Below, in pieces: positions 1 through 11,653 of a stretch of 64,000 nucleotides of DNA (position 1 is the first letter of the stretch; each line of letters opens with the position of its first letter). Where the stretch lies: the NCBI GenBank assembly GCA_029379385.1, contig CM055608.1, positions 19,218,350 through 19,282,349 of the forward strand, written 5' to 3'. The notes below the pieces were generated by a model. It was not told where the DNA came from. It saw only the letters and a list, made by a program, of their open reading frames with translations, and made no database searches. The position numbers and the translations under genes are program-made. The stretch comes from Quillaja saponaria (taxonomy: Eukaryota > Streptophyta > Magnoliopsida > Fabales > Quillajaceae).

Positions 1-1505
1 TCATTTATTTTAGCTATGTTCTAGAGTTTTATTTAGCTTTTGCTTAGTTTTTAGTCAATCTCTAATTGAGTCCTTATTGTATTAGAATGAGGAATCCTAG
101 TTGATGTAACTATTAGGTGTTTAATAAGAGTTCTAATTTTTATAAACATAGTCTTTGTGTTCGGAAGGTCTAATGCATGAAGAAGTCTCTTTAGAAGTCA
201 AATTGGGAAAAATTTGTGCAAGACAGTAGAACAGACCAACCTTTATTTGAGCAGTGTCCTAGTCTAATTAAAAAATGATGTATTTGAAGGTTGTGCCACG
301 ACTCTAAACACTTGGGCGCCTGCAGTGCTGGAGAAGCTGGAAATAAAGTTTTACATAGAGAGCATGGCACCGCGAAGGTACATGAGATGGTGTCGTGGCA
401 GTGAAGTCTCGAGAATTTTAGCATGAAGTTAAAGAGGAAAATGCTGCAATACCAAGTAGAGGAAGCCGCGACGCCATTAATGAAGATGATTTCACATTGG
501 AACAAAAGTCTTAGTGCCGCATTGTACTTTGGTTAGAATTAGAATCCTAATTGGGTATGAACTTGAAGAAAAAAAAAACTTATATAAAGAGGTGAAGGTT
601 GGGATTAAAAAAACACACAATTAAACTGAGATTTTCTAGAGAAAAGGAAGCCACCAAGGGTGCAAGAAAATAAAAAAAGCTTGGGATGATTGAAAATTGA
701 AGACCAATAATCTTTATAGTTTTCTCTTTTCCTACACCTTTCTTTTTGCTTTTCTTGTATTTTTCTTGATGGTGATTTTATTTGAGTTTATGTCTACGCT
801 AGGTAGCATGAGCTAATTATTCTCTTGGATTACAATTGAACTGAACATGTAACTTGATGGTTTTTATTACTCATTTATTGCTTAGGGTCTTGGTATTTGG
901 AATGTTTATTTCATTATATGCTTAATGCTTCTAGTTGATTAGCTACCAATTAGATTGATGTGGTAAACCTAAACAAACTTGGAAAAGGGAGTTTAGATTT
1001 AGCCTTGAGTGACATAATACTTGTTTGAATTCATTCACATGATTGTTTGAATTTAATTTGTATATAGGATAAGAATATACTTATATGCCTTGTGTAGCCA
1101 ATTTATGTCTAATATTAATGAGTTTTACTTAATTCTCGTAGGAATATTATGAATTAGTTAGGTGAGATATATATTTATAAGACACAGGAATATGCTTATA
1201 ATTGAATTAGAACCTTAAGTTAATAATTTGATACTATAACTAAGCATGATAAGATAATAATAAGTCAAGTGAAGTGTTGAGAGAAATTACAATTCTAAGT
1301 ATTTATCCATTGATTTTTTAAGTTTTATTTGTCATTAGTTAGTTTTAGTTTAAATAGGCTTTTCAACCATAATTTGTTTTGTTTGAATAAAATTAAGATT
1401 GTGTTAATTTTAATACTTAGCTAGGTACTATTGACAATTTCTTGTGGGATCGACACTTTACTTACTTGCAATGAAACGTGCACTTGGATCACGAAATTCG
1501 TGTCA
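1..1505 (+). mobile_element. Athila-like Ty3/gypsy LTR (solo or 3' LTR), 5' tip outside window
   Basis: The stretch is a diverged copy of the LTRs at 5120-6491 and 21642-23040. Shared landmarks occur in the same order: a GCTATGTTCTAGAG-like start, a TTGAATTCATTCACATG-like block near 1026, and a terminal CGTGCACTTG block near 1478. By alignment roughly 30 bases of its 5' end lie left of the window. It ends in CA at 1505, directly against a minus-strand gypsy pol sequence. No primer-binding site or gag follows it on the right, so it is either a solo LTR or the 3' LTR of an element lying to the left. No gene is seen inside it. Confidence 0.75.
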
Positions 1506-3990
1506 ATAGGTGCATAAGTCAACTTGGTCTTCAACTCATCAAAGCTCCCTTGACATATATTAGTCCACTCCCACTTGACACTCTTTTTGGTAAGTCTAGT
1601 CAGAGTTATTGCTATTTGGGAAAACCCATGAATGAACCTTCTATTTACCCTACCAACCCTAGAAAATTCCTAACTTCAATCATATTAGTAGGCACTTCCC
1701 ATTTCAGTACTTCTTGTACTTTCTTAGGATTAACTTTTATTCCTTGTCCACTTACCACTTGCCCTAAAAACACCACTTCCTTCAACCAAAATTACATTTA
1801 CTCAACATAGCATACAGTTTCTCATCTTTAAAGTTCTGCAACATAACTTTTAAACGATTTTTATGCTCCCTTTCATTCTTAGAGTATACTAAGATATCAT
1901 CAATAAAAACAATGACAAACTTATCTAGAAAAGGCCTGAATACCCTATTCATCAAATCTATAAAGAATGCTGGTTCATTGGTCACTCCAAATGGCATGAC
2001 TACAAACTCAAAGTGTCCATACCTAGTCTTGAAGGTTATTTTAGGTATATCCTCTGCCTTAATCCTCACTTGGTTATAACCAGCCCTCAAATCTATCTTT
2101 GAAAACACTGTAGCCCCTTGTAACTAGTCCAACAAGTCCCTAAGAAGTGGATACTTGTTTTTGATAGTGACCTTATTGAGTTGCCTATAGTCAATACACA
2201 TCATAAATGTCGCATCTTTCTTATAAATAAATAACACAAGTGCCCTCCAAGGTGAATTGCTTGGCCTAATGTACCTTTTTACTAAGAACTCTTCCAACTA
2301 CTCCTTCAACTCTTTTAATTCTACTAGAGCCATTCTATAAGGGGTTTTGGAAATTAGTGATATGTCTGGCAATACATCAATGGAGAATTCTACTTCCTTT
2401 TTGGACGTAACCCAGTTAAGTCTTCAGAAAGACTTTAGGGAAATCCCTGATTACTACGATTAATTCTAGGCTTTTCCCTTCATTCGTCACTTCAATAAGC
2501 AATGCCAAGTCACCTTGACACCCTTGCCAAACCATTTCCTAGGTTGAAGTGCAGAAATCATCAGATGGTTGGTCTTAGGCTTAACCTCACACCCTGCTAT
2601 ACTAGAAAGAACTACTCTTCTACTTTGCAATCCAAGGCAGCTTGTTATTCAACAAGCCAGTCCATCCCTAGTATTAAATCTAGATCATTTATTAGAAAGC
2701 ATATTAAGTTAGAGTAACTTAGTCTGCCTTACACCTCAAGTTCACTAGTTGTGCATACATCACATACAAGTGTAGACTTCCCTACTGGAGTCTCAACTAC
2801 CATATTGCAAGACATTCTACTAATCTCAAATCCTAATGTTAATACATAAGATGTAGAAATAAAGAAGTGTGAAGCTCATGTGTCAAATAAAACTATAACC
2901 TCATGCCCAAACAACAAACACCCAGAATCTCCTTAGCTTTCTTTTAGTCCAATGCAAACACCCTTCTTGGCATTATAGGTTCCTTAGCAGCTTCCTAATC
3001 CTTCTTCTATGGACAAGCCCTTGTCATATGGCCTTCTATGCTAGTTAAAGCACACTGACAGCACTTGTTGGCACAGTTTGCCCCCATGAAACCTCCTACA
3101 CTTTTAACATGGACTATTATCCATAGATGGTTCCTCCACTTGCTTTACTTTCCCTATCATAGGATTTGGCCTCTAGTTTGGCATTCCTGGACCTTCTTAT
3201 TACCTTTTTTTTTTCCCTACTTCCTTGAACATCTTGGAATTTTCATACTTCCTCTTTCTTTCAGCCTCTTCCTCCTTACAAATCCTCTCAACTATCTTGC
3301 ATTTGGTGACCAATTGGGCAAAATTGTTGACCTCTAAAGTGGATACCTTGGAACTTGCCTGCTTTCCACCTATCATCATGTGTGGATTACAGATAGGTAG
3401 AAAACTTGGCTAGCTCCTCAAACCTATTCTCATACTCTACCGCAGACATCCTTCCTTGTCTTAATTGGTTAAACTCTGTTTCCAAGTCTTGCTTAGCATT
3501 ATCTAGGAAGTACTTCTCATTAAACACCCCCTTAACATTCTCCCAAGCCAGATCTATGCCTCTAGCCATCATAAGTCTCTTAATACTTTGCCACCAATAT
3601 TCTACTTCTCCTTTTATCATATTGGTTGCCAAGACTAACTTATCATCATCTTGACACCTCATCACCCTAAAAAATTTTCTCTAACTAACTTAGCTACCTT
3701 CTAGCAATGACATTGTCATAATTTCCTTAAAATGCAGGTGGATTAACCTTCCTGAAATAATCCATTAGGGCTCCTGCTTCTCTAAGCCTTGGTTATGGAT
3801 TCCTATCTCTCACAACTCCCCCTTCTACATTTGCAGCAACTACAGTATTGGTTGCAGTAGTGACTGCCACTGTAGCCTCAATTGTTATAGCCTAAGCACC
3901 CATTTGTTCTCTAAATGCCCCTGTAACTCCCTCCAATGCATTTAAGATGCCTTATAGCAACTCATTTTATGTTTTCTTCTCAGGTGCCAT
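1506..3990 (-). pseudogene. Degenerate Ty3/gypsy (chromovirus-like) gag-pol
   Basis: Reading the minus strand from 3990, the remnant starts with a gag ATG. A retrotransposon gag domain follows at 3665-3387, with the typical EYWWQ...FNEKYF...F.QLRQG spacing. A poor zinc-knuckle region lies near 3080-3030. The aspartic protease near 2910 has its active-site DTG broken by a stop codon (DT-stop-A-S-H). The reverse transcriptase runs from about 2345 to 1700, with [18 protein letters not shown] and the catalytic FIDD in FIDDILVYS near 1890. Stops interrupt the RT near 2295 and 2125. The reading stops in the connection/RNase H segment (F-DELK near 1540), where the LTR at 1-1505 cuts in. RNase H remainder and integrase are not visible in the window. 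It is clearly non-functional. Domain order and motifs fit a Tekay/Del-type chromovirus, but no chromodomain can be checked. Confidence 0.85.
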
Positions 3991-4245
3991 CCCTATCATA
4001 CATACATCTCACATTCAATGCTTTAATTCAAGAATTTAAAGTCTTAAGAGTCTAAGGTAGGCATACAAAAGTGCACACACTGCATGCATATTATGCTAGT
4101 TTGCACAACATAACCAAATTAAATTCATATGCAACACAATTTGATTTTTAGCACTTATGCAACAAGACAAGAATGCATGTACCAAATGACTACTAGCAAC
4201 CTGCATAGCCTAGTTTCTACCACTCATTCCCCCATCTGTATCCCA

Positions 4246-4265
4246 GATATAACTCTGATATCAAA
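4246..4265 (-). other. Degenerate primer-binding site of the minus-strand gypsy element
   Basis: On the minus strand the bases TTTGATATCAGAG follow an LTR-like end (GGGTGTCA, ending at 4268). This is close to the initiator-Met tRNA primer site TGGTATCAGAG. It lies about 260 bases upstream of the gag ATG at 3990, the expected place. Confidence 0.5.
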
Positions 4266-4267
4266 TA

Positions 4268-5116
4268 TGACACCCTACAATCCTATAAGACCCAATCCAC
4301 TTGTAAGTGTGCTAAGTTAGTAGTTTATGTTGCATATTTTGAAATCTCTCTATGATTTAAATTGGCCCTTGAAAAATTATTGTATACTAGCCTAGTAGCT
4401 ATATGTTTTACTAAACTTTTTCTTTTGAGACTTAATGTAGTAATTAGACTCTTGTAAAAATTCTTAGGTTGACATAGCTATATAGTATCCTAATAAAACT
4501 TATCTTTGCTCTGTGCTGTAAAAATATGTGTATACTTGGAAATTTGGTTGTACTAATCTTGTTTATTATTATCAAATGACAAAGTTACTTCCTAGTGAGT
4601 TCAATTCAATAATACAAAGTCAAAACACTTAGAACTTTAGCCACTCATCTACTCTTCCATGCTTTCCCCTAGTTCCTCATCCTCATAGAAGCCACCCCAA
4701 ATATACCACTATTCATTGATGCAAATGCAATCATTGTAATGCTTAACATAGCACACATAGTAGCCAAAATACACTTACATATACATGATGTCTACTTTCA
4801 CCCTTGACCAGAAAATAAGTCAATTTGTATCACTATAAATTAAGCAAATATGAGACAAAAATCTCAATAATGTAATCCATACAAACTTTAAAATATAGAA
4901 ATGGTGATTAGTTTACAAAAATAGTAAATGAAATAGTGATATGTGCAACCTTAGCAATATATAACATAAGAATTTAACAGGAACTCCCTAACCCTTTTAC
5001 TTAGGCATTTCCAATGAGACTTCCCTCTGCTGCTTGGGTCTAAGCACTAGGCAGTTTAGGCACTTCTAAGGCCAATGACACATCTAAGGTCAAAGCTCAA
5101 TTGCATCAATGCAACA
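4268..5116 (-). mobile_element. Probable 5' LTR of the minus-strand gypsy element
   Basis: On the minus strand the segment starts TGTTGCATTG at 5116, ends GGGTGTCA at 4268, and is followed by a primer-binding-like site and gag. That order is what a 5' LTR would show. The partner 3' LTR is not in the window, so the upper limit is inferred. The next LTR (5120) begins almost exactly at the proposed boundary, so this LTR may instead continue on the far side of that insertion, beyond 23040. Confidence 0.45.
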
Positions 5117-5119
5117 TGT

Positions 5120-6491
5120 TGATAACTCTTGAAAATAGAGTTATTTTACATTCTTTTATTTATATTAATTTAGCTATATTCTAGAGTTTTAGTTGGTTTT
5201 TGCTTAGTTTTAGTTGAATTCCTAGTTGAGTCCATATTATATTAAGATGTTGATTCCTAGTTGTTTTAGAATTAGAATTTAGGTATTTTATAGGAGTTCT
5301 AACTTATATTAATTTAGTCTTTTCGTTTTGAAGGTCTAATACAAGAAGGAGTCCCATTAGAAGTCAAATTTGGGCTCACAAAGCGCATAGGGAGGCTATC
5401 GAGGATATCGATGCCCTAGCACCAAAAAGTTAGTGCCATTGTGCCAGAAAGCTGCAGCCTAGGCGTCCAACATGATCCTACAATCCGATTTTCAATGCTC
5501 AGGCACCAGAACTTTAGTGTTGAGGCACTAGATTGATTCCTAGTTTGAATTGACTTATTTTTTAGGGTTTGAAGCCTATTTAAAGAGGTTTATGTTAGGG
5601 AGTATAAACACACAAATTTAGCTAAGAAAGTCTAGAGATTAAAAGGCAAACAAGAGTGCAAGGAACAAGGATAGCTAAAGCTTGAAGATTAACAACCTTT
5701 ATAGTTTTCTTTATTCTACTCCTTCTTTATTTTCTTATATTTGCTTGATGTTTTTATTGCTTAAATCCATGTATACATGAAGTAGCATAGAGTAGTTACT
5801 GCTCTAGGATTGCAATGGAACTCAACATGTAGTTTGGTTTTATGTTATAATTTGATTGCTTAGGGTTTAGTACATGAGTTATTTACCTTATTCTATACTT
5901 TATGCTCTAATTGATTAGTTAACAATTAGATTGATTTGGTAATTTAAAGAAACCATGACAAAAGAAATTTAAGTTTAGCCTTAAATAAGATAGCACTTGT
6001 TGGAATTCATTCACATGCTTGTTTGAATTTGGTTTTTATGTAAGACAGAAATAAATCTCTATACCTTGTGTAGCCATTATAAGGTTTATTCTTAATTAGT
6101 CGAGCTTAATTTAATTATTATAGAAATATAGTGAATTGGTTAAATTAGATATTGTTATAAGCAATTCAAAAGATACTTATAATTGAATAAGAACCCTAGG
6201 TTTATAATTTGGTATCACAACTAAGTATGATAATATAATAATAATCCAAGTGAGCATTGAAGGAAATTGTAATTCTAGGTTTTCTCCATTACTTTCTTAT
6301 GTTTGCTTGCTTTAGTTTAGTTTAGTTTAATTTATAACTAAATCTTTCAAAATTCATTTGTTTGGATAAAATTACAATTAGTAAATTTTAGTACTTAGTA
6401 ATTGTTAGATCTAATTCCTCATGGGTTCGATACTCTACTTCTATCTATATTACTTGTTAACAATACGTGCACTTGCATAGTAAATTCAACA
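5120..6491 (+). repeat. 5' LTR of the gag-only gypsy element
   Basis: This is a 1372-base direct repeat partner of 21642-23040. It starts TGATAACTCTTG and ends CAACA, followed four bases on by the TTGGTGCCG primer-site relic. Relatives with clear similarity are 1-1505 on this strand and 50933-52300 on the other. Confidence 0.85.
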
Positions 6492-6716
6492 ACTTTTTGG
6501 TGCCGTTATCGGAGAATTAGTCTAACTTTTGTTGACATTAATACCAACAAATTCTAGTTTTAATTCAAACTATTATTTATTTTATTTTATTTTCTTTCCT
6601 TTTATATTTTTAATTTTACTTTCTTATTTGTTTTGTGAGGTACAATGGATATATATACTAAATAATTCAACCTCACATGTTTTGCCCAAAATGACTTGGA
6701 ATCATTCCAAGATGTT

Positions 6717-7492
6717 TGAGAGAGGTTCAACTATCTGCTAAGAATGTGTCCAATTCATGGCTTACCAAATTGGCTTCAACTCCATACATTTTACAATGGT
6801 TTGCAAGAAAGGTCACAGAAAGTGGTGAATATTCTAGTTGGAGGAAACTTCATGGATCTAAGTATAGACAAAGCCTATGAGTTGTTGGATCATCCTAGCA
6901 TATTCATGAGTGAGTCTACACCAAGTGAGTATGAGCCTACACCAATAGAGAATAAAATAGAGATGTCTCAATAATTGGTACAAAATTTCATTCCCATATG
7001 TATTCACTTCATAGAAGAAGAACACATAAGGAAGTCCATGGTACCCAACCTATGAAGCCTAATTTGGCCAGAGAAAAAGAAGTCCATGACAAAATCCAAG
7101 ATGACCAAATTAGTGAACCTCAATTGGATATGGAAGGAGACTATCATAGTGAGGAAGCAACTCGAGATTTGATTCTAGAAGAAACACCACAATCTCTTAA
7201 GTCTAAGTTAACCACTAAATGGAACAACTATGAAGATCCTATGTGGCCAAATTTTCCTCCACCTAAATCATCCACAAAATTTTATATTTATGAAGATCCT
7301 ATGTGGCTAACTCTTCCACCATTATCCGTAGCATCTTATCTCTACATATACAAAGCAAGATTTTCAAAGCCAAGTGAAGTTGAGCACACATGCCAATTAC
7401 TACCATATCTTGCCAAGCTTAAAGGCATCTTAAATCAAAACCCATATATAGTGTTATGTGACACTTACTATAGACGAAAGCCACTTGTTTAG
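6717..7492 (+). pseudogene. Athila-type gag remnant plus an adjoining unassigned frame
   Basis: From about 6717 the frame reads an Athila-like gag piece: a short F-LLR-CP-HG-P-WLQ--TFYNGL run, followed by a GGNFMDLSIDKAYEL-like helix. It ends at a stop at 6972. A second open frame of 164 codons follows at 6998-7492. It is acidic and holds an internal duplication of a YEDPMW...LPP-type unit, about 25 residues apart. I do not recognise a domain in the second frame. The gag matrix, zinc knuckle, protease and polymerase are absent. The gag piece is a confident family call; whether the second frame is still translated is unknown. Confidence 0.6.
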
Positions 7493-7499
7493 GAGCACT

Positions 7500-8256
7500 A
7501 TTAAAATAGTCAAGTTAATGACTATAAATCAAGCGCTTCTGAGGAGGCAACCTAAGTTTCTAAACTTTTCTTTTTATTTTATGTTTTAGTTTTTATTAAA
7601 TATTGTTTATTTTTATAGGTATATCATTTTTTACCTCTTACGAAATTAGACAATTTCAATAAGGGCAAAGATTAGTGAGCTTTCCACCTTGCTTCAATGT
7701 CAGGGAGTCTTTCTGTCCATATCCTTTATTTATTTTACATATTGGGGACAATGTTAGTCTTAAGTTTAAGGGAGGGTTTTATTGGTGTGTTTGTGTTTTT
7801 AGGTTGTTAGTTAGTCATGAAGCATTATGCTTTTATGATAAAATTCCCCTCATCTGATGATAATATTTTAGTTATCATATCATCTTGAGATTCATGTTTA
7901 ATTTTTGAGTTAGTAGCATTGTAGGATGTGATTTCCAATACATATTATGCACTTGATCTTTTTCTTAGGACTTTTATGCTTATTTAGAGACCGTTTATGT
8001 TTAAAAATTTCATACTTAGTTAGGAACTTTATAATCTATTTGATTCTCTCTTAAGGCGCAATCCCAGACAAAACTAAGTTCGGGACATGATTTAGGTCAT
8101 CTTTGGACCGTTTAAGCCTTTTTAAACTAACCATGCTTTATATTATATCCCTAGTTGCCCCATTGAGCCTATATTGCCTTATTTTACACCCATAAAATTG
8201 AAGCCTAACTATTCTTTTTAAATTTCAGTTTTGAATCCTTACTCTTATGCATATTG
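7500..8256 (+). other. Non-coding internal region of the gypsy element
   Basis: No coding sequence is supported here. It contains GAGGAGGCAACCTAAG near 7540 and TTGGGGACAATGTTAG near 7740, resembling the region before the 3' LTR in Athila/Tat-type elements. It ends at TATTG (8252-8256), the target site duplicated by the Copia insertion. Its continuation resumes at 20938. Confidence 0.6.
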
Positions 8257-9932
8257 TGTTAGTAGTATGCCCTACAAGCCAATGATATTAGATGTCTATG
8301 GTATATTACTTATAAATATAGTCTTATTCAGTTATTAATAAAATGAATATGTTTCATTATTATATAGTATTATTATTTATCATGTACTTTAATTACTAGT
8401 TAATTCTTTAGTATGAACACGATAAATCTCATAGAATATAAGCAATGAAAATAAGAACCATGATGCGATCATGCTTATGAGATATATTTTCTTAAGCTTT
8501 GTTCTTAATATTCCTACTCATAGGATCATTAATAATGGGAATTAATGATCCGATTAGATTAGTACATGTTATATTAGTTCAAATGTTGAGGGTGATCGAT
8601 CTCATGATCACTTGTGTAGTTGACACTATAATAAACATGTAGGTACTTGTTAGAGAACAAGTTCACTGAATTGACTCGATCATAGAATACTCATATGGAC
8701 TTTTACATAGTTATCAATGAGTGTTCTTCGTTGTAATGGTACAAATGATCTTCAGACTTGAGGCATCATAAGTACCTTGTACATAGGTTATCATGCTTTA
8801 ATACTATCTAAGTATAATTTACCATGGGTTATACAGAGATAGATGTTGGGTATGACTATCTATGTATGAAGGTATATGAGTGCACAATAAGGGATCTATC
8901 ACTCTCAGTAAAAAGAGAGAATGTTCTATGTTATCTAATTAAGACATAACTCAGAAAGTTCCTGGCCAGGGTGGTGTGAAACTAGATTAGAGAATTTAGG
9001 TTTTACCATATGAGTTGTGACTTATAAATAGATACATCAGATTAAATAATTTAGGGTTTAATCCATACTCTAAGTTTAATCAGGAATATTGAATGATGGA
9101 AAGATTGAATTGCATGGTAGCTAACAACGGAAAGGTTCACAAATATATTTATATTATCTGGGTAGTAATCACATTCTGCTAGCCATCAATCTTGACTTGT
9201 AGGTAACCTGAGAATTAATTTAATAATTAATTCTCATTAATGGGTAAATTAAAAATTAGTTTTGATTTAAATTAACTAGATGTGGATCTAATTGAAAATA
9301 CATTAAGTTAATGTGGCCTGCTACCAGTTGAATATGAACCTAAGAGGTCACACAAATGGATGCAATTTGATTAAGAGAAGTTTTGGGCTTTCATGTAATT
9401 ACAAACAAATGATATTTGAAATTTAAAATAGGATTAACTTTGATGAGATTTTCCTATTTTATCTAAAAGTCTCTAACATATAAGATCTGATCTTATCATC
9501 TAGAGTTCAGTTATATCATACTTAAATAAGGTTAGACCTTATAAGTATTATACGTAACTTTTATTCAGATATTACATACACAGAGAGCCAAAATTCTCAG
9601 CAAAGAATTTTTGACAAACTGAGTGTTTGTGAGAAGTGAGAAAAATCTCATCACTTGTACTAGCACACAAAGAGATTTTTGGCAGCCAACACAAAGCTCT
9701 TAATCAAGTCATTCAGTGTGGATACACTTAGAGGTTGTACACCCTGTATAACTTATGGATCAAAAGTTAAGATTATCCTAATCACTTCAAGAGGTAATAT
9801 TTTATTTATAAGATTAATAGAAAAACATTGGTTCATAAATAATAGAGATTATCCTAAGGATTTGGTTATACTGAATTTTTTTTTTTTTTTTTTTAAATTT
9901 TCGCTGTGCCCGGCATAATCAATATTCTTAAA
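8257..9932 (+). repeat. 5' LTR of outer Copia element
   Basis: This 1676-base LTR starts TGTTAGTAGTATGCC and ends CTTAAA, where the 3' copy has CTTACA. It differs from the 3' LTR by scattered substitutions and by about 20 bases near 9260 that the 3' copy lacks. An oligo-T run at 9878-9894 precedes the end. A small open frame at 9679-9918 within it is also present in part in the 3' LTR and has no recognisable product. Confidence 0.93.
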
Positions 9933-9933
9933 A

Positions 9934-9946
9934 TGGTATCAGAGCC
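9934..9946 (+). other. Primer-binding site, initiator-Met tRNA type
   Basis: TGGTATCAGAGCC lies one base after the 5' LTR end. This is the standard Copia minus-strand primer site. Confidence 0.9.
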
Positions 9947-11653
9947 AACTCTATTAGTTTATGAATTGATTTGATTCCATTATTGTGATTATGATGAATT
10001 TGATTCATTGCATGAATTTGATTGAATTATTCTAATTAGATTTGGATGATTATGTTTATGATTTTTTTAGAGTTTTGATTCTTTATCTTCTAAATTAAAA
10101 GGTCAAAATATTTTTGAAAGAAATTTTTTTTACTAATACGAATAAGATTAGTTGTATTTTAATTAAATAAATTAAAATAAAATAAAGAGTTTTTTTATTT
10201 TAATAATACTAGTCTGATTTGTTTTCTTATTAAAATAAATAAATATTATTTTATTTTAATTATAATAGTAGTAGTAGAACCCCAACTAATATAAACAATA
10301 GTGTTTTATTTCATTAAGAATTCTAATTAAAATAAATTAAGAGTTATTTTATTTTATCACTACAAATAGAATGAGGATTTTAATTAAAATAATATTAAGA
10401 GTTATTTTATTTTTTTTAAATCCTTATTGGATTATAATTGATTATTTTTTAAATCCAATATTACTAGGATTTGAGAAATCCATGGATATTTGATTAAGAA
10501 ACTTCATGCATGATCACAATTAGAATGGAATCAAGTTATTATTATGTTTATTTAATGCAATGTGATTGTATGGATGATTAGTGGATGACTATGGACATTA
10601 GACCTATGTAATGGGTTTTATTTTATTTTATTTTTTTTAATGGTTGTAAAATTATTTGGGTTGTAACATTTAAATGGGGCTTGCATGCATCGCCTTTTTA
10701 TTTTATCTCTCAATGTAATTTTCTATCTCCCTCCTATGTAATTCCCCTTGAATTTGATTCAAGGTTTCTTAATAAATACTATGTATAGATTAATAGGATA
10801 TGATAGAATTTTTAAAGAAAGGTGGCGGATTGTATTTAAAGATTGAAGACCCATGAATGTATGGGATATTTTCATATAATAATTTTACCTAGGAATGTCC
10901 TAGTGATTTACTTATGGCTCAAGTAAATCACACTTAGAAAAGGTCCATAGTCATCCACCATGTTAGCATAAGATGTATATTAAAATGTATTTTGATGGAT
11001 GCCTAGCTCATAGATGAAATATGTGATAAATGCATAAGTTGACCAAGAATCCCTCTTAATCAAATATAGAAATATTAAGTTGTAAAGAAATTCTTTATAA
11101 GAATGAAATTCGTAGCCATCCATTATTATAGATAATACTAGAAATTATCTTGTGATTGTAAATTTGATGTGTCACACATGATTTGCAATTCTGAGATAAT
11201 TTGTTTTGTCTATGCATAGTAGATGCTTATGAGATATCTTGAATATATAATTTTGTTGTGTCACACAAGAATTATATATATTGGGATATACTTGTTGCGA
11301 ATAGTGGGAGTAACTTAACTAAAAGTTATGTAATTTGTTGTGTCACACATGATTACATAATTTTAAGGGGCTAAATATGATTAAGAATTTTATATGATGA
11401 AATTGATAATAGTTATCTACATATCAAATACTTTTGGTTTGTTGTGTCACGCTTGGCTATTTGTATATATGATGGGATCTTAATCCCCGCTAAGTAACCT
11501 TCCAATAGGGTTACTCACTTTCCATTTTTAGAGGGTAATGGAAACTGAAGAGAAATAGTGGGAGATACCATTTAGATTAAAAGACCAAATCTATTTGGGA
11601 GTTAATAATCTGAATAAATGCTAATATAATTTTTTGATTATTTGTAGATCACC
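9947..11653 (+). other. Untranslated leader of outer Copia element
   Basis: About 1.7 kb of AT-rich sequence between the primer site and the gag ATG. It holds at least four spaced copies of a TGTGTCACAC-A-like phrase (near 11168, 11258, 11339, 11443), each followed by a short variable block. No coding sequence is seen. Confidence 0.6.

Noticed and set aside
1782..2108. Possible endogenous pararetrovirus, because RT is present
   Set aside because: Gag, protease and RT order with an LTR-like end and an initiator-Met primer site fit a Ty3/gypsy retrotransposon; no movement or coat protein is seen.
9679..9918. 79-codon frame and its 3' counterpart at 20681-20896 as a conserved gene
   Set aside because: Both lie within the two LTR copies of the outer Copia element, so the similarity comes from the LTR repeat.
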